Shown: positions 11,165-22,669, counted from the first letter of the stretch. The stretch: DNA of 64,000 nucleotides from Mastigocoleus sp. MO_188.B34 (GCF_030065675.1 NZ_JASJDK010000003.1:1-64000), one strand, 5' to 3'. The notes: generated by a model from the sequence alone, not told the origin. A program made the numbers and translations.

Positions 11165-14100
11165 TTATGATTCTTCTTCGATGGATTCGCGAGTGAGGGA
11201 TTCATAAGTTGGACGGGGTGGAGTCCGGCGAGAACTATTATCTGCCATTAAGTCCACTTCTACATCCAAGGAACTACCATCGTTTTGTGTTTCGACTTTG
11301 TGCACTGCAATATCAAGTCCGAGGGATTGCAGTTCGCGCATCAAAACTTTGAAGGATTCTGGGGTACCGGGACGAGGAATTGCTTTACCTTTAACGATCG
11401 CATTCAAGGCTTCGTTACGTCCTTGCATATCATCAGATTTAACTGTGAGTAATTCCTGCAAGGTGTAAGCTGCACCGAATGCTTCTAGCGCCCATACTTC
11501 CATTTCTCCAAATCTTTGACCGCCTTGCTGTGCTTTACCACCCAAGGGTTGCTGGGTAACCAAGGAGTAAGGACCTGTGGAGCGAGCGTGAATTTTATCG
11601 TCCACCAAATGTACTAGTTTCAGCATATAAGCCACACCAACGGTGATCGGACGGTCAAACGGTTCTCCCGTACGTCCGTCATATACTACGATTTTGCCTG
11701 GATCTTTGGGATTATATATCCAGTTTTTGTTAGTTTCATCCCTGGCTTCTTGTAATTTGCCATGGACGATTTGGCGAGATGATTCTTCCCCATACATTTC
11801 ATCGAAGGGAGTAATCTTGAAACGCACGCCCAAATTTTGACCAGCCCAGCCCAGTAAACATTCAAAGACTTGTCCAACATTCATCCGGCTAGGTACGCCC
11901 AAGGGATTGAGCACAATATCTACAGGAGAGCCATCTGCCAAGTAAGGCATATCTTCAATTGGCAATATCCGGGAGATAATTCCTTTGTTTCCATGGCGTC
12001 CTGCCATTTTGTCGCCAACTTGGATTTTCCGTTTCTGGGCTACGTATACCCGGACTACCATGTTAGCCCCGGGGGGTAATTCATCACCCTGTTCGCGGGT
12101 AAACAAACGTACGTCAACTACGCGACCTTTTTCACCGTTGGGAACTCGCAGAGAATTATCTCGAACGTCCCTTGCTTTCTCACCAAAAATGGCTCGCAAA
12201 AGTTTTTCTTCTGGAGGTTGATCTGATTCACCTTTGGGAGTGACTTTACCAACCAAAATATCTCCAGCTTCTACCCACGCACCAATACGAATAATTCCTT
12301 GTTCGTCTAATTGGCGCAGAGCATCTTCACCAACGTTGGGGATTTCGCGAGTAATTTCTTCTGGTCCGAGTTTGGTTTGTCTTGCTTCAATTTCATATTT
12401 TTCAATGTGAATTGAAGTATAAACATCATCTTGTACTAGGCGTTCGCTAATCAAAATTGCGTCTTCGTAGTTATAGCCTTCCCAAGGCATATAAGCAACG
12501 ACGATATTTTGTCCTAGTGCTAATTCTCCACCTTCTGTGGAGGAACCATCAGCTAACACTTGTCCTGCAACTACTCTTTCACCTGCACGCACTAAAGGCT
12601 TTTGATTCAAACAAGTGTCTTGGTTGGAACGTTGATATTTGGAAAGTTTGTAGACAATTTCGCCCGGACTGGGTTTGGGAGTACCGGTCAATGTTGCGGG
12701 AGGATTACTGAACAATGAAGCTGCAGTCAAAGCTTCTTTGGGTTGCCCTCTATCGTCACTACCATCTGGAGAAGGTGGACGTACTCGAATTTCAGTTGCA
12801 TCTACATAGGTCACGATCCCATCAGTACGGGATACCTTCACCATTCCCGAGTCTCTCGCTGCTTGAGCTTCCAAACCAGTACCAACTAGTGGGCGTTCTG
12901 GTTTAAGTAGAGGTACAGCTTGCCGTTGCATGTTTGAACCCATCAAGGCACGGTTTGCATCGTCGTGCTCCAAGAAAGGAATCATGCTTGTAGCAACAGA
13001 TACGATTTGTACTGGAGATACCGCTACATAGTCTACTTGGTCTGGTGTAGTTGTTGCCCAATCCTGACGATAGCGTACGGGGATGATATCGCCAAGAATA
13101 TTACCGTTCTCATCTACTGGAGTATCACCTGGAGCAACTTGCAAATCATCTTCTTCATCTGCGGTCATGTATGCCACAGGCAAGTCAAATCTTACCCGCC
13201 CATTCTCTACGGGTCTAAAAGGAGTTTCTAAGAAACCATACAAGTTAACTTTGGCATGGGTTGCTAAAGAACCAATCAAACCAGCGTTGGGACCTTCAGG
13301 TGTTTCAATCGGACAAATTCGTCCGTAGTGGGAGGGATGAATATCTCGTACGGCGAATCCAGCCCTTTCCCTAGTTAGGCCACCTGGTCCTAGAGCCGAA
13401 AGACGACGTTTGTGGGTTAATTCTGCCAATGGATTGGTTTGATCCATGAATTGTGACAGTTGGCTGGAACCAAAAAATTCCTTAATTGCAGCAACCAGAG
13501 GTTTAGGATTCACCAATGAAGCTGGGGTGAGAACTTCGGCGTCTGATACGGTCATCCGTTCCCGGATAATCCGCTCTAGACGATTTAAACCTACTCTGAC
13601 TTGGTTCTGTAATAATTCACCAACACTTCTAACCCGACGGTTACCCAAGTGGTCGATATCATCGGTGGAACCGATGTCATACTCAAGGTTAATCAAGTAA
13701 TCGACTGCAGCCAAAATATCTTGGGAAGTCAAAACCCTTACCGTTTCTGGAACTTGTAGGCGTAATTTCTTGTTGAGTTTATAACGTCCTACACGTCCTA
13801 AATCATAACGTTTGGGGTCGAAAAAGCGGGATTCAAGCAGTTGTTGTCCCCCTAAAACTGTTGGGGGCTCGCCAGGACGGAGCTTACGATACAACTCCAT
13901 GAGGGCTTCCTCTTCAGAAAACTGCCCTTCTTTTTCAATTGTTTTCTCAAAATAATCTGGATGACGCAAGGCATCCATTATTTCGTTGTCTGATAAGCTT
14001 AGGGCTTTAAGTAATACCTGTGCTGATAATTTACGGGTTTTATCTATACGTACCCACACCAGATCGTTACGGTCTGTTTCAAACTTGAGCCATGCACCCC

Positions 14101-14563
14101 GATTAGGAATTAAGCTAGCAGAGTAGGTTCGTCGACCGTTTTTGTCAATTTCCGATTTGTAGTAGACCCCAGGCGATCGCACAATTTGGTTAACAATTAC
14201 CCTTTCAGCACCGTTAATGATGAACGTTCCACGTTCAGTCATTAGGGGTAAATCGCCGATAAATACTTCTTGATCTTTTACGTGCCCTGTTTCTTTATTA
14301 ATCAAACGAGTCGGCACATACATCTGTACAGCATAAGTGCTGTCGCGTCGCTTGGCTTCTTCGACACTGTACTTTGGTTCTTTGAGTTTATAGTTTTGAC
14401 CTAAAAAGTGCAGTTCTAGCTTGCCAGTATAATCTGTAATGGGACTAAAAGAATTCAGTTCCTCAATTAACCCTTCTTCCAGAAACCAACGAAAACTGGA
14501 TCGCTGGATTTCAATTAAGTCGGGCAACAGGAAGGCGGGTTCCATTATTGTTTCGTTCGTCAT
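11165..14563 (-). CDS. rpoB: RNA polymerase beta subunit
   Basis: The second-largest catalytic subunit of RNA polymerase. Conserved blocks run the full length: [14 protein letters not shown] near the start, [21 protein letters not shown], the rifampicin region [20 protein letters not shown] followed by [38 protein letters not shown], and the C-terminal [28 protein letters not shown]. The frame is open to 14653, but the extra 30 N-terminal residues look non-homologous. The ATG at 14563 gives [16 protein letters not shown], the cyanobacterial start, with AGAGG just upstream. Length is 1132 residues, as expected. It is downstream of rpsT and tatD, a conserved cyanobacterial neighbourhood. Confidence 0.98.
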   Translation of the reverse strand: MTNETIMEPAFLLPDLIEIQRSSFRWFLEEGLIEELNSFSPITDYTGKLELHFLGQNYKLKEPKYSVEEAKRRDSTYAVQMYVPTRLINKETGHVKDQEVFIGDLPLMTERGTFIINGAERVIVNQIVRSPGVYYKSEIDKNGRRTYSASLIPNRGAWLKFETDRNDLVWVRIDKTRKLSAQVLLKALSLSDNEIMDALRHPDYFEKTIEKEGQFSEEEALMELYRKLRPGEPPTVLGGQQLLESRFFDPKRYDLGRVGRYKLNKKLRLQVPETVRVLTSQDILAAVDYLINLEYDIGSTDDIDHLGNRRVRSVGELLQNQVRVGLNRLERIIRERMTVSDAEVLTPASLVNPKPLVAAIKEFFGSSQLSQFMDQTNPLAELTHKRRLSALGPGGLTRERAGFAVRDIHPSHYGRICPIETPEGPNAGLIGSLATHAKVNLYGFLETPFRPVENGRVRFDLPVAYMTADEEDDLQVAPGDTPVDENGNILGDIIPVRYRQDWATTTPDQVDYVAVSPVQIVSVATSMIPFLEHDDANRALMGSNMQRQAVPLLKPERPLVGTGLEAQAARDSGMVKVSRTDGIVTYVDATEIRVRPPSPDGSDDRGQPKEALTAASLFSNPPATLTGTPKPSPGEIVYKLSKYQRSNQDTCLNQKPLVRAGERVVAGQVLADGSSTEGGELALGQNIVVAYMPWEGYNYEDAILISERLVQDDVYTSIHIEKYEIEARQTKLGPEEITREIPNVGEDALRQLDEQGIIRIGAWVEAGDILVGKVTPKGESDQPPEEKLLRAIFGEKARDVRDNSLRVPNGEKGRVVDVRLFTREQGDELPPGANMVVRVYVAQKRKIQVGDKMAGRHGNKGIISRILPIEDMPYLADGSPVDIVLNPLGVPSRMNVGQVFECLLGWAGQNLGVRFKITPFDEMYGEESSRQIVHGKLQEARDETNKNWIYNPKDPGKIVVYDGRTGEPFDRPITVGVAYMLKLVHLVDDKIHARSTGPYSLVTQQPLGGKAQQGGQRFGEMEVWALEAFGAAYTLQELLTVKSDDMQGRNEALNAIVKGKAIPRPGTPESFKVLMRELQSLGLDIAVHKVETQNDGSSLDVEVDLMADNSSRRTPPRPTYESLTRESIEEES

Positions 14564-15219
14564 GCCTCTACCTTTGTCAACCTGGTTAAACAAGAACGCA
14601 ATTACTTGATTGTTTTTCGGACACCAAATTATCTGAACGCCCGGAACAGACAAAATGGAGCGATTAAGCGATTAAATTATGTCGTTCGCGATTGTAGCAA
14701 GGGTATGCTTTCCCCAAACGCTAACAAATTGAGCCAAGGCGGATCTTTTGGTGCTACACCCAAAATCCACTCCTCAACCGATTTGAGAATATGTTTGGTT
14801 TTCCTCACTTCCCCATTCTGACCCCTTGATGTTAATAGTATGTATTTATACTCATCCTCATTATTTTACGAAAAAGAATATTCACCTCTTTATTCGTATC
14901 CCGCGCTCAGTCTTCGTATACGGGTAGTTTTTACTCACAAGGCAATTATGTTTAATAATTTGCTAAAGATTTGTATAATTGGATTGTGGCCTAGAGCAAT
15001 AGTTTAACTCAAGCTTGTACAAAAACATCATTATCATTCAATTGCGTTCACTTGTAGAGAATACATGGACTTACAAGTAAATAGCAATCTGAATGAGGGA
15101 AAATCTGTTATATTTTGCTTCCCTTAATTATTATGGCGCAAGCTTTATCATTTGGAATAAATAATAGTATCATAATTTCTCTAAGCCGAAGGGTTGAATT
15201 TTGGACTTTGGATTTAACT
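14564..15219. other. rpoB upstream region
   Basis: About 650 bases between tatD and rpoB without a gene. It should carry the rpoB promoter and leader on the minus strand. I could not single out a convincing -10/-35 pair. The stretch is AT-rich with no strong hairpin. Confidence 0.5.
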
Positions 15220-15301
15220 GGGTTTCAAGAGTTTTCAGGTTTCAAAGTTTTTAAGGTTTGAAAATTTCTAGGTTTGAAAATTTCTAGGTTTAAAAATTTC
15301 T
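15220..15301. repeat. 16-bp tandem repeat at the 3' end of tatD
   Basis: Three contiguous 16-bp units of AGGTTTGAAAATTTCT (15254-15269, 15270-15285, and 15286-15301 with one change) are preceded by two more degenerate copies. The last unit runs into the tatD stop codon at 15300-15302. The shared TTTCTAG plus GTTTGAAA words and the 16-bp period resemble the repeat upstream of the lasso B1 gene (26.6 kb), read on the opposite strand. Confidence 0.8.
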
Positions 15302-16085
15302 AGTTTACTAATCCAAAAAGCTCACAGGCGTTTTTAGTTGTCTGATTTGCGATTGCTTCTACCGTTTGTCCTCTGATATCTGCTACTCGCTCTGCAACAA
15401 AACGTACGTAAGCAGGTTCATTACGCTTTTCACCCCGTTTGGGGACTGGAGCTAAAAAAGGACAGTCAGTTTCAATCAATAGTCTGTCATCCCAAACCAT
15501 TGCTGCACTCGCCTGAATTTGTTTGGCATTTTTGAAGGTGACCGTACCGCTAAAGCTGATATAGAATCCCAAATCCAAAAACCATTGGGTTTCCTCTGGG
15601 TTTCCTCCCCAACAATGCATCACACCACGCAGACGTTCTCCTGTCAAATTTCGCCACTTTGCTAAAATTTTTCTTAGAGGCTCTGCTGCGTTGCGACAAT
15701 GGATAATCACAGGCAAATTTAGTTCAGTTGCGATCGCCAGGTGTTTCTCTAATACAAAATATTGTTGTTCATAGTTATCGGCTTTATAAAAGTCCAGCCC
15801 AGTTTCACCAATCGCAACAATTTTGGGATCGCTCGTTGCTAAGGACAATAGCTGATTTGCCATCCCATCATGCCATTTATCAACATCCAATGGGTGTAGT
15901 CCAACTGCGAAGCTAACTTCGTCAAAGCGATTAGCTATTTCCTGAATACTAGAAAATTCCGATGGCTCTACACAGGAGTGCACCAAACGTACAACACCCG
16001 CCTCTTGCCACCGGGAACGGATTTCTTCTAAATCGACTTTGAATAAGTCAAAGTTAATATGGACGTGAGTGTCAATTAGCTGCAT
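15300..16085 (-). CDS. tatD: TatD family metal-dependent deoxyribonuclease
   Basis: A cytosolic TIM-barrel hydrolase of the TatD DNase family, implicated in DNA repair and quality control. Metal ligands are visible: IDTHVH near the N-terminus, [25 protein letters not shown] and [12 protein letters not shown]. Two further ATGs upstream (up to 16109) would add eight residues. I chose the ATG at 16085 because MQLIDTHVH is the usual start. It lies 114 bases after rpsT and upstream of rpoB on the same strand, an arrangement typical of Nostocales. The stop codon overlaps the 16-bp tandem repeat. Confidence 0.93.
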   Translation of the reverse strand: MQLIDTHVHINFDLFKVDLEEIRSRWQEAGVVRLVHSCVEPSEFSSIQEIANRFDEVSFAVGLHPLDVDKWHDGMANQLLSLATSDPKIVAIGETGLDFYKADNYEQQYFVLEKHLAIATELNLPVIIHCRNAAEPLRKILAKWRNLTGERLRGVMHCWGGNPEETQWFLDLGFYISFSGTVTFKNAKQIQASAAMVWDDRLLIETDCPFLAPVPKRGEKRNEPAYVRFVAERVADIRGQTVEAIANQTTKNACELFGLVN

Positions 16086-16199
16086 CTTAGTCATTAGCTT
16101 AGCTGTCACTTAATTTAGACCATAGTTTTCTAGCTGTGGGGTATGAGCTAGAAAAAATTGAATAGCAACTAAATGAATATCGATGATTCGTCAATGACT

Positions 16200-16505
16200 T
16201 TAAGATGCTGTAGCTGTTTCGGGTACTGAAGACTTAAATCTTTTGGCTAATCGGGATTTTTTCCTGGCACCTTTGTTGGGATGGAAAACTCCACGCTTTA
16301 CTGCGCGATCGATTTTGCTGTAAGCCTCAGACATTCTCTGATTGACTTCTTGTTTTGATTCTGGGCTGGGATTTGCTGCATAATTATCTACAGCAATCAA
16401 GAACTTTTTCGTTAAAGTTCTAACTGCGGATTTATATGCTTTGTTCCGCAGTCTATTGCGTTCTGCAATTTGAGCGCGTTTGAGAGCAGACTTTGAATTC
16501 GCCAC
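16200..16505 (-). CDS. rpsT: 30S ribosomal protein S20
   Basis: A small, very basic primary 16S rRNA-binding protein. It shows the family start [26 protein letters not shown] and the C-terminal block [22 protein letters not shown]. Length 101 is normal. It is the first gene of the leftward rpsT-tatD-rpoB-rpoC1-rpoC2 series. Its own promoter must lie in the AT-rich spacer beyond 16505. Confidence 0.97.
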   Translation of the reverse strand: MANSKSALKRAQIAERNRLRNKAYKSAVRTLTKKFLIAVDNYAANPSPESKQEVNQRMSEAYSKIDRAVKRGVFHPNKGARKKSRLAKRFKSSVPETATAS

Positions 16506-17303
16506 AATTACTTCCTACAAAGGATATTAATACTTACACACACTACTAGAGATACTAATATAGCATTGATATTGCCAATGGTACGATTGAAGCAAAAAAT
16601 ATTCTTGCCATGGCATGGGCATACTTCGCCAGGCTTGATTTATTAAGGTACTTTTAAGCAGTTATAAATTTTTTATTAAGCATTTATTCCACAAGCATTG
16701 ATATGGAATTTTGAAAACATTTGCTTTGGTATTAAAGGGTTAGTGTTTGTAATAAGGAGCGACTTGGATAATTGCTGGTCGAGAAAACTACCTGATTCAA
16801 GTATAGTAAAAATTTTCAATCTAAGCTTTACGAACTAAATCTAGATTTATTTAGATAGTCTATCACGGTGTGTTATCTAATTATAAAATATGGTTTTATA
16901 TTTATATTTTCAATTAACTCATATTTAATCACATAAGCAAATAACTTTTCTAGATCAATGACATTAAAAATCAGACAATAATAGAAGTCATAATAATTGT
17001 TTTACGGTTGAAAAGATAGTCATTTTTATAAATATTGGTAGTTGCTAAATGATAATTTTTGTCTATTTTGTAAAAAATTAAGTCTTTGTGATTTTAATAA
17101 AATATATTATTTTTCATAAATCTTAACTTCGTGTGTATTTTATTAGTGTGGATTTCAAGAGTTAATTCTTGAATGTCTTATTATTTAATAATGTAATATT
17201 AAAATTTTCACATATTTGGTAAATATTAAACTATTAGACATTGTATCACTAAAAAATTATCATTTCAGTTATAATTCCTAAATCGATTTTAACCATAATT
17301 ACA
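16506..17303. other. AT-rich divergent intergenic region
   Basis: About 800 bases between leftward rpsT and a rightward small gene. It should hold promoters for both. It is very AT-rich, without a reading frame or strong hairpin that I can support. Confidence 0.5.
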
Positions 17304-17633
17304 ATGGCTTTAAAAATTATTCAAAGTTTTGATAGAAGCTTTGTACTAGATGCAAAAGCAAAAGAAATCCTTTTTAATTTATTAAATAGTGAAAACTTTA
17401 CTGGACAAATTTGCCAAATACTACAGTGCAAGGATGTAAAATTTACGGAATTATTATTTCAACCCGTACCATATAGTACAAATACCCCTAAAGGCATGCC
17501 CAAAGAATTTGAAAAGTATCATCAATCTGATGATTATCTAATCGTCAATGTGCCACCAAACTTCATGTTTAATGCCAAGATTTTTAAACCTAGTCGCTTA
17601 TGTGCGATTTATCAAAAAGTAATTAGCGAGTAA
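17304..17633 (+). CDS. Small hypothetical protein, cytosolic
   Basis: I do not recognise this 109-residue protein. It has no signal peptide, membrane segment or known motif. The sequence is a mix of hydrophobic and charged residues consistent with a small folded domain, with two cysteines near residues 37 and 42. It starts at a clear ATG after a very AT-rich leader and is followed, 72 bases later, by the GIY-YIG-like gene on the same strand, so the two may be co-transcribed. Codon use looks like that of its neighbours. Probably real, function unknown. Confidence 0.6.
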   Translation: MALKIIQSFDRSFVLDAKAKEILFNLLNSENFTGQICQILQCKDVKFTELLFQPVPYSTNTPKGMPKEFEKYHQSDDYLIVNVPPNFMFNAKIFKPSRLCAIYQKVISE

Positions 17634-17705
17634 ATTCAATTTTGAAAGAAGTTGAAGTTGTTTAAAGTTGTTGAAAGTAAATTAAAATAATCTAACATTA
17701 ATTCT

Positions 17706-18251
17706 ATGCAAGCTCAAAGCAATACACCTGCTTTAAAAGATTTAACAGATATTTCTTTTATTGATGAAAATGGTCAATTACCAGAGCAATACCAGGGCAA
17801 AATAGGAGTATACGCAATTTTTGATGCTGAAAAAGTGTTGCAATTTGTTGGTTATTCTCGGAATATTTTTGTGAGTTTAAAGCAATGTTTAGTTCGACAA
17901 CCACAAAAGTGTTATTGGCTAAAGACTCAAACCATTGAACGTCCTAGTCGTTCTGTTTTAGAAAATATTGAGAAAACTTGGATTGAAGAAAATGGTAGTA
18001 TCCCTGCAGGTAATGGAGATGAGAAACCAAAATGGACTCAACCGATAGATGCAAAATTGCAAATTACCCCAGAAGAACGGGCGAATTATGAAAATCCTGC
18101 TAATGATGAAATCGCCAAAATGAAAATTCTCAAAAATGTAGCGCGGAGAGTAGAAGCAGAAATTCTCCAAGTTTTAGAAATGCGAGGTCTAAAAATGCAG
18201 GTTCGATTCAATCCAAAGTTGAAGGAAGAAGGTTTGTTGGATTTGAAATAA
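17706..18251 (+). CDS. GIY-YIG nuclease-like protein
   Basis: A 181-residue protein with a GIY-YIG-like core. GVYAIFD at 34-40 replaces the GIY strand and FVGYSRN at 47-53 the YIG strand, with the conserved Arg at 52 and a candidate metal-binding Glu at 86 in SVLENIEKTW. The family cuts DNA with a single divalent metal. Cyanobacterial and plastid members of this short type have no established function. The C-terminal 50 residues form a charged, probably helical extension. It follows the small hypothetical gene on the same strand and converges with the lasso cluster. The fold assignment is fairly sure; activity is not. Confidence 0.75.
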   Translation: MQAQSNTPALKDLTDISFIDENGQLPEQYQGKIGVYAIFDAEKVLQFVGYSRNIFVSLKQCLVRQPQKCYWLKTQTIERPSRSVLENIEKTWIEENGSIPAGNGDEKPKWTQPIDAKLQITPEERANYENPANDEIAKMKILKNVARRVEAEILQVLEMRGLKMQVRFNPKLKEEGLLDLK

Positions 18252-18298
18252 ATCTATCAATGTTAATGCTGTCGAAAATACTCGATCTCTTGGGATGC

Positions 18299-19447
18299 TT
18301 AAATTGACAATCCCATCCTAGTGGTTTTGAACCAATTAATAAAAGATTGTAAATACAATAATTTATCTTGTAAGCGCTCTCTTGTTTGTAGGTGATAAAG
18401 AGTTCTTCCCAAAAATTTCTCTGAAGTTCTTACGTTGTCAAACAATTGAGCGTAAACAAGAGGGATAATCTTTTCTATGATTTTGTCACTTTTGATTTGC
18501 TTGTAAATTTCTGCTGGTAAGTTAACTTCAAACAAGGTTTTTGTAAGTAAAATACCAACAAAAAGTATTCTTTTACACTGCCAGTTTTCGGAATTGTGAA
18601 TAACTCTTTCCCAATTTAAATTTGGATTCGTATAAATGAGTGTTGCAATATCGCATAACCAAGCTAATTTCGTCCAGATATGTCTCGAGCCATGGACGCA
18701 TAAAATGGGCAGATAATACTCAGGGGGCAATGTTAAAGTCGTAATATTACTGAGAGTGATTGGTGTTAGATTATTCCAAAAATTATCTGGCTTGATATCA
18801 GTAAAAACTTTTGGTCCTAAACGCCAGTGAACTTCTACAAGAATTTTTTTGGGTTCGTCAATAAAATCATAGGTATGTTGATTTTTCGAGCGCAGGTAAG
18901 CTAATTCTTGAACCCGATCCATTTTTCGTTTGGGTTGATATCCCAAAGAAATTAGTAACTCTTTTACTGCAAAAATATCTTTGGGTTGCACCATAATATC
19001 TAAATCGCAGAATCGGCGCATACCAACATTACCGTAGATTGAATTTGCTAAAACTGGTCCTTTATAGGGAAATGCAGTTATATTTTGTTTTTGTAATAGA
19101 GATAAAATTTTTATTAGTTCCCCAGTTATAAACAAGTTATGCTGGGCATTTGCATAAAAAATACTCCGAATTTCCCTGAGAACAGGCTCGGGAATATATT
19201 CTGGACAATTATTATTGATACGGCTATATAAAAGAGGTGCGACTCCGTGTCGATAAGCTGTTTTCAGAAAAAACTTCCAATCAATTTCTTTTTGAGCTAA
19301 GACTTTAATTTTTTGTAGGATAGGATCTTCCATTTCTGGATACAGAGCATATAACAGTAACTCTATTTCGGGGCTAATATTGGGGCTAATATCGGGACTA
19401 AGATTTATTTTCTGTTTTTTGGGATCTGAATCAGCTAATAGTTGCAT
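18299..19447 (-). CDS. Nucleotidyltransferase-family protein of the lasso cluster (N)
   Basis: A 382-residue protein of the uncharacterised nucleotidyltransferase family often found beside lasso-peptide genes. The core shows FPYKGPVLANSIYGN followed by GMRRFCDLDIMV, where Asp148 and Asp150 are the expected metal-binding pair. A DxD-type minimal nucleotidyltransferase could transfer a nucleotide or activated sugar; in the pseudomycoidin cluster a relative acts on a phosphorylated lasso peptide. Here it is the last gene of the leftward lasso series, 276 bases after the exporter. The N-terminal 25 residues contain a short repeat (SPDISPNISPE) that comes from a 12-bp DNA repeat and may be disordered. 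The role in tailoring is inferred. Confidence 0.75.
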   Translation of the reverse strand: MQLLADSDPKKQKINLSPDISPNISPEIELLLYALYPEMEDPILQKIKVLAQKEIDWKFFLKTAYRHGVAPLLYSRINNNCPEYIPEPVLREIRSIFYANAQHNLFITGELIKILSLLQKQNITAFPYKGPVLANSIYGNVGMRRFCDLDIMVQPKDIFAVKELLISLGYQPKRKMDRVQELAYLRSKNQHTYDFIDEPKKILVEVHWRLGPKVFTDIKPDNFWNNLTPITLSNITTLTLPPEYYLPILCVHGSRHIWTKLAWLCDIATLIYTNPNLNWERVIHNSENWQCKRILFVGILLTKTLFEVNLPAEIYKQIKSDKIIEKIIPLVYAQLFDNVRTSEKFLGRTLYHLQTRERLQDKLLYLQSFINWFKTTRMGLSI

Positions 19448-19723
19448 ATAAAAATATTTACCTCAATTCTATGGAGATGCGATTGTGTCTTATAAGAAGA
19501 TGTTTATAAATAAATTCTCAAGTAGGGTATGTTAGGTGCACAAGAGAATGTCTTGGTTTTGGTCACCTTTAGCACCGCCTGTAACACTGTCTGTAAGGTT
19601 AATGTACGAAGCTGACTTAGAGAAAAGTAAGGATTTGATTGTTGGAAGAATTCAAAAATTTTATTTTTGTAAATTTTATTTTTGCACCCATAAATGTTTT
19701 ATACGTAAATTCAAAGATAAAAT

Positions 19724-21562
19724 CTAATTGATAGAAGAAATTGAACTAGTCTGCATTTGCGATCGCCAGGAGGTAGCATAAAATCCATTTTGTTTAAGTA
19801 GTTCTTTATGACTACCTGATTCCACAATTTGACCAGATCGCATAACATGAATGATGTCTGCTTGCATTGCAAGGGTAAAACGATGGGTAATTACAACTGC
19901 TGTACGACCGCGAGCTAAGGTACGAAAACGTTCTAACCAATCCTGTTCGCTCCAAGGATCCATTGCACTGGTGGGTTCGTCCAAAATCATAATTTCGGAA
20001 CGTCTAAAAAATGCCCTTGCGAGTGCTAAACGTTGCCATTCTCCCCCACTTAAATCCGTACCATCTGGAAATAATTTACCCATCATTGTGTTATATCCTG
20101 AAGGTAGACTCATAATTTTGTTGTGAATTCCTGATGCAATTGCTGCAGCTTTGATATCTGTTTGGTATGAGGTGTTCGATATATCACCCAAAGCTATGTT
20201 TTCACTTGCAGTTGTATGGTAGGGAATTGGCGATTGAAATAAAACTGTAATTAATCGACGCCAGTCTTTAACCCGAAAATCTCGCAAGTTAATACCATCT
20301 AGGTCAATGCTTCCCGTATCGGGGTCGTAAAATCTGCATAAAAGCTTAATTAAAGTGCTTTTCCCTGCTCCATTATCGCCAACGATGGCTACAACTTTTC
20401 CAGATGGTAAGGTTAAGTCAAAATTTTTTAATACAGGTTTTTGGGTTCCGGGATAGGAGAAAGTAACCTTTCGAAACCGAATTTCCCCTTTGAGAACTGA
20501 TGGGATAGGAACTGGATGAGGTGGATCGATAATTTTTGGTTGTATCTGTAAGAATTCAAATAAGTTACTTACAAATAAACTGTGACGATAAATTTTCCCT
20601 AAATTACTAAGAATAGCTTTAACAATATTTTGAGCACGATTGAATGCTTGGAAAAATAAGGCTAAATCTCCAAGAGTAAAAATTCCCAGTAAAACTTGTC
20701 TTCCCATCCAAACTAATGCACCACCAGTAACCAATAATATTAGAATGACTGCAATTAGACGACCTATAGTTTGCTGTTTTAATAGTTGAAGTTGTTCTGC
20801 ACGCAATCTCTGACGCAATTTTTGGTAAGAAGATTGAAAATAATTAGCAAAATCAAATAACCTGATTTCTGCTGCTGTAGTATTACTTGTGAGCAACATA
20901 TCGTAATAGGATAGACGCCGTCGGGTGGTAGTATTACGTCGCGACCATTTATATTGGATTTTATTGAGATGAATCAGAATATAAAACGCAGGAACTGCAC
21001 TAATCACTAAACCAATTGGTAACAATAAGCCGTAGGGAAGTAAAACAATTATTATTGCCAATAAGGTTATGGTTTTTTGTAAGAGACTACCAATATTTTC
21101 GAGTAAAGCGAGCGATCGCCCACTTGCTTTTTCCCTCGCTCGCTCTAGTTTATCGTTATATTCTGAATATTCATAAAAACTGTAGTCAACTGTGACGGAT
21201 TGTTTGTGGATTAAACCATTAATATAATCTTGTAATAATTCTGACTGAACTGTACGAATCCATTCTGCAGCAGCATTAAAAAATTCTCCTAGGAGCAAAA
21301 TAGCTGCCATTAAACCTACAGGTATCAAAATTTGGTAGATATTTGTTGTGGAAACACCTTTTCCTGCAACTATGACTAAAGTGTTAACTGCTTGGCGGGT
21401 TAGAGCAAGAGAAAAAACAGGTAATAGTCCTTGTAATAGTAATAAAATTATCCAAGCTATAGTCCAATAGCCAGAAGCTTGCCATATCAATACTAGAATT
21501 TTTCGTAAATCTAATAAAACTTTATTACTGCTGCGGAGTTTTTTAAATAACTTCACCTGCAA
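19724..21562 (-). CDS. ABC exporter of the lasso cluster (D)
   Basis: A half-size ABC transporter in one polypeptide: a transmembrane domain (residues about 20-330, six membrane helices) and a nucleotide-binding domain. In the latter are Walker A GDNGAGKST (395-403), the Q loop at LFQSP, signature LSGGE (504-508), Walker B IMILDEP (524-530) and the switch His560. There is no N-terminal C39 peptidase, as expected when the leader is removed by B2. It would export the mature lasso peptide across the inner membrane and provide immunity. It begins 21 bases after the kinase gene, so the two are probably one transcript. Confidence 0.9.
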   Translation of the reverse strand: MQVKLFKKLRSSNKVLLDLRKILVLIWQASGYWTIAWIILLLLQGLLPVFSLALTRQAVNTLVIVAGKGVSTTNIYQILIPVGLMAAILLLGEFFNAAAEWIRTVQSELLQDYINGLIHKQSVTVDYSFYEYSEYNDKLERAREKASGRSLALLENIGSLLQKTITLLAIIIVLLPYGLLLPIGLVISAVPAFYILIHLNKIQYKWSRRNTTTRRRLSYYDMLLTSNTTAAEIRLFDFANYFQSSYQKLRQRLRAEQLQLLKQQTIGRLIAVILILLVTGGALVWMGRQVLLGIFTLGDLALFFQAFNRAQNIVKAILSNLGKIYRHSLFVSNLFEFLQIQPKIIDPPHPVPIPSVLKGEIRFRKVTFSYPGTQKPVLKNFDLTLPSGKVVAIVGDNGAGKSTLIKLLCRFYDPDTGSIDLDGINLRDFRVKDWRRLITVLFQSPIPYHTTASENIALGDISNTSYQTDIKAAAIASGIHNKIMSLPSGYNTMMGKLFPDGTDLSGGEWQRLALARAFFRRSEIMILDEPTSAMDPWSEQDWLERFRTLARGRTAVVITHRFTLAMQADIIHVMRSGQIVESGSHKELLKQNGFYATSWRSQMQTSSISSIN

Positions 21563-21583
21563 TACCTAATTAGTGAATATTAA

Positions 21584-22465
21584 TTAACTAGCTAATATTT
21601 TTATATTGGTTTGTGCAAAATCATCCTCCACCATTTTGACTAATTTGGGTAAGTCAGTCAGTGAAGGTTTGCGGGTAAAACGACAAAAACTAACTTTTTG
21701 AATTAACTGACTGCACATACTTAAATGTTTGCTCATACTTTCTGAACTATCCATAAGATTTATTGCTCGGGTATGTCGTACTAATTCAATAAAGGCATCT
21801 TGAAGTTTGAGATTTTTAATTGTATGTTTTTCCCCTTTAGTCAATACATAAATTTTCTGTATATTTAAAGGTTTATCTTGGAAATTTTCAGCGAAATTGT
21901 ATGATAATTTTAGTGATTTTTGGGTAACTGAAGATAATTTTTTTGTATCTTCTCCTAAATAAATTAAAGATTTTGGATATAACTTAAAAGATGGATAAGA
22001 AGGTAAAGCGATGGCTGAATTTGGAGTAATTTTGATTGGCATTATGTCATCACTCAAAATTCTATAATCATGGGCGTGAAAAGCAGCTGCCATGGTAGAT
22101 TTACCACAACCGGAAATACCCATAAAAGCAACAGCATAGCCATTTATTTCCACACAACTTGCATGGAGAACTAAAAAACCTCTTTGTCGCAAAATTACAG
22201 ATAAAACTGCTCCAGTCAAAACTATACCCAGCCGATCTATTTCAACTCCTGGTTCTGGATTAACTAATATTGTTCGTCCATTTTGAATTATAAACCTACC
22301 AATTCCAGGTATATTCCCCTGACAGCGATCGCTACCATTATGTTCTATTTTTTGATCTGTTTTATTTAAATTAATAACGATATCTGCTTTACCTTCAGTT
22401 TCAATCAACTGTGGTAAAGGTATTTCTGAAGCAATCTTTAAGTTATAGGCTTGATATAGTCTCAT
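21584..22465 (-). CDS. HPr-kinase-like serine kinase of the lasso cluster (K)
   Basis: A 293-residue protein related to the kinase domain of HPr kinase/phosphorylase. Visible motifs are LHAS at 100-103, the Walker A loop GISGCGKST at 116-124, and the acidic LSDD at 137-140. In paeninodin-type clusters such kinases phosphorylate the C-terminal Ser of the lasso precursor. The precursor encoded just upstream ends in Ser, which fits. HPr-kinase-like proteins also occur as orphans, but the position between precursor and exporter makes lasso tailoring much the best guess. It follows the precursor by 204 bases, with a hairpin in the gap. Confidence 0.85.
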   Translation of the reverse strand: MRLYQAYNLKIASEIPLPQLIETEGKADIVINLNKTDQKIEHNGSDRCQGNIPGIGRFIIQNGRTILVNPEPGVEIDRLGIVLTGAVLSVILRQRGFLVLHASCVEINGYAVAFMGISGCGKSTMAAAFHAHDYRILSDDIMPIKITPNSAIALPSYPSFKLYPKSLIYLGEDTKKLSSVTQKSLKLSYNFAENFQDKPLNIQKIYVLTKGEKHTIKNLKLQDAFIELVRHTRAINLMDSSESMSKHLSMCSQLIQKVSFCRFTRKPSLTDLPKLVKMVEDDFAQTNIKILAS

Positions 22466-22522
22466 CGATAAGTAATATTTTACTGACTTTGTATGACTGA
22501 AGATATTTGATACTAACTAATA

Positions 22523-22554
22523 CAGGGATAAATCAAATATGATAAATATCCCTG
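22523..22554 (-). other. Hairpin between precursor and kinase genes
   Basis: CAGGGATA and TATCCCTG (22523-22530 and 22547-22554) form a perfect 8-bp stem with a 16-base loop, about 115 bases after the precursor stop. There is no T tract on the minus strand. It may protect the 3' end of an abundant precursor transcript or cause partial attenuation, raising precursor mRNA over kinase and exporter mRNA. Confidence 0.5.
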
Positions 22555-22669
22555 CAATATTGAATTCATCCGATATATTTAAACTCAATTTTTATCGGGA
22601 TTTATCCGAATTGAGAGCAAATTATTTTTAAGTTGATGAATTCATTAAACCTAGTAATTTATTTTTACA

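Noticed and set aside
14564-14653. N-terminal extension of the rpoB frame to 14653
   Set aside because: The extra 30 residues do not resemble any RpoB I recall, and the ATG at 14563 has a good SD site.
19536-19727. 63-codon plus-strand frame between the exporter and nucleotidyltransferase genes
   Set aside because: It is opposite in direction to the cluster, has no recognisable domain and no SD site. I could not support it as an immunity gene.
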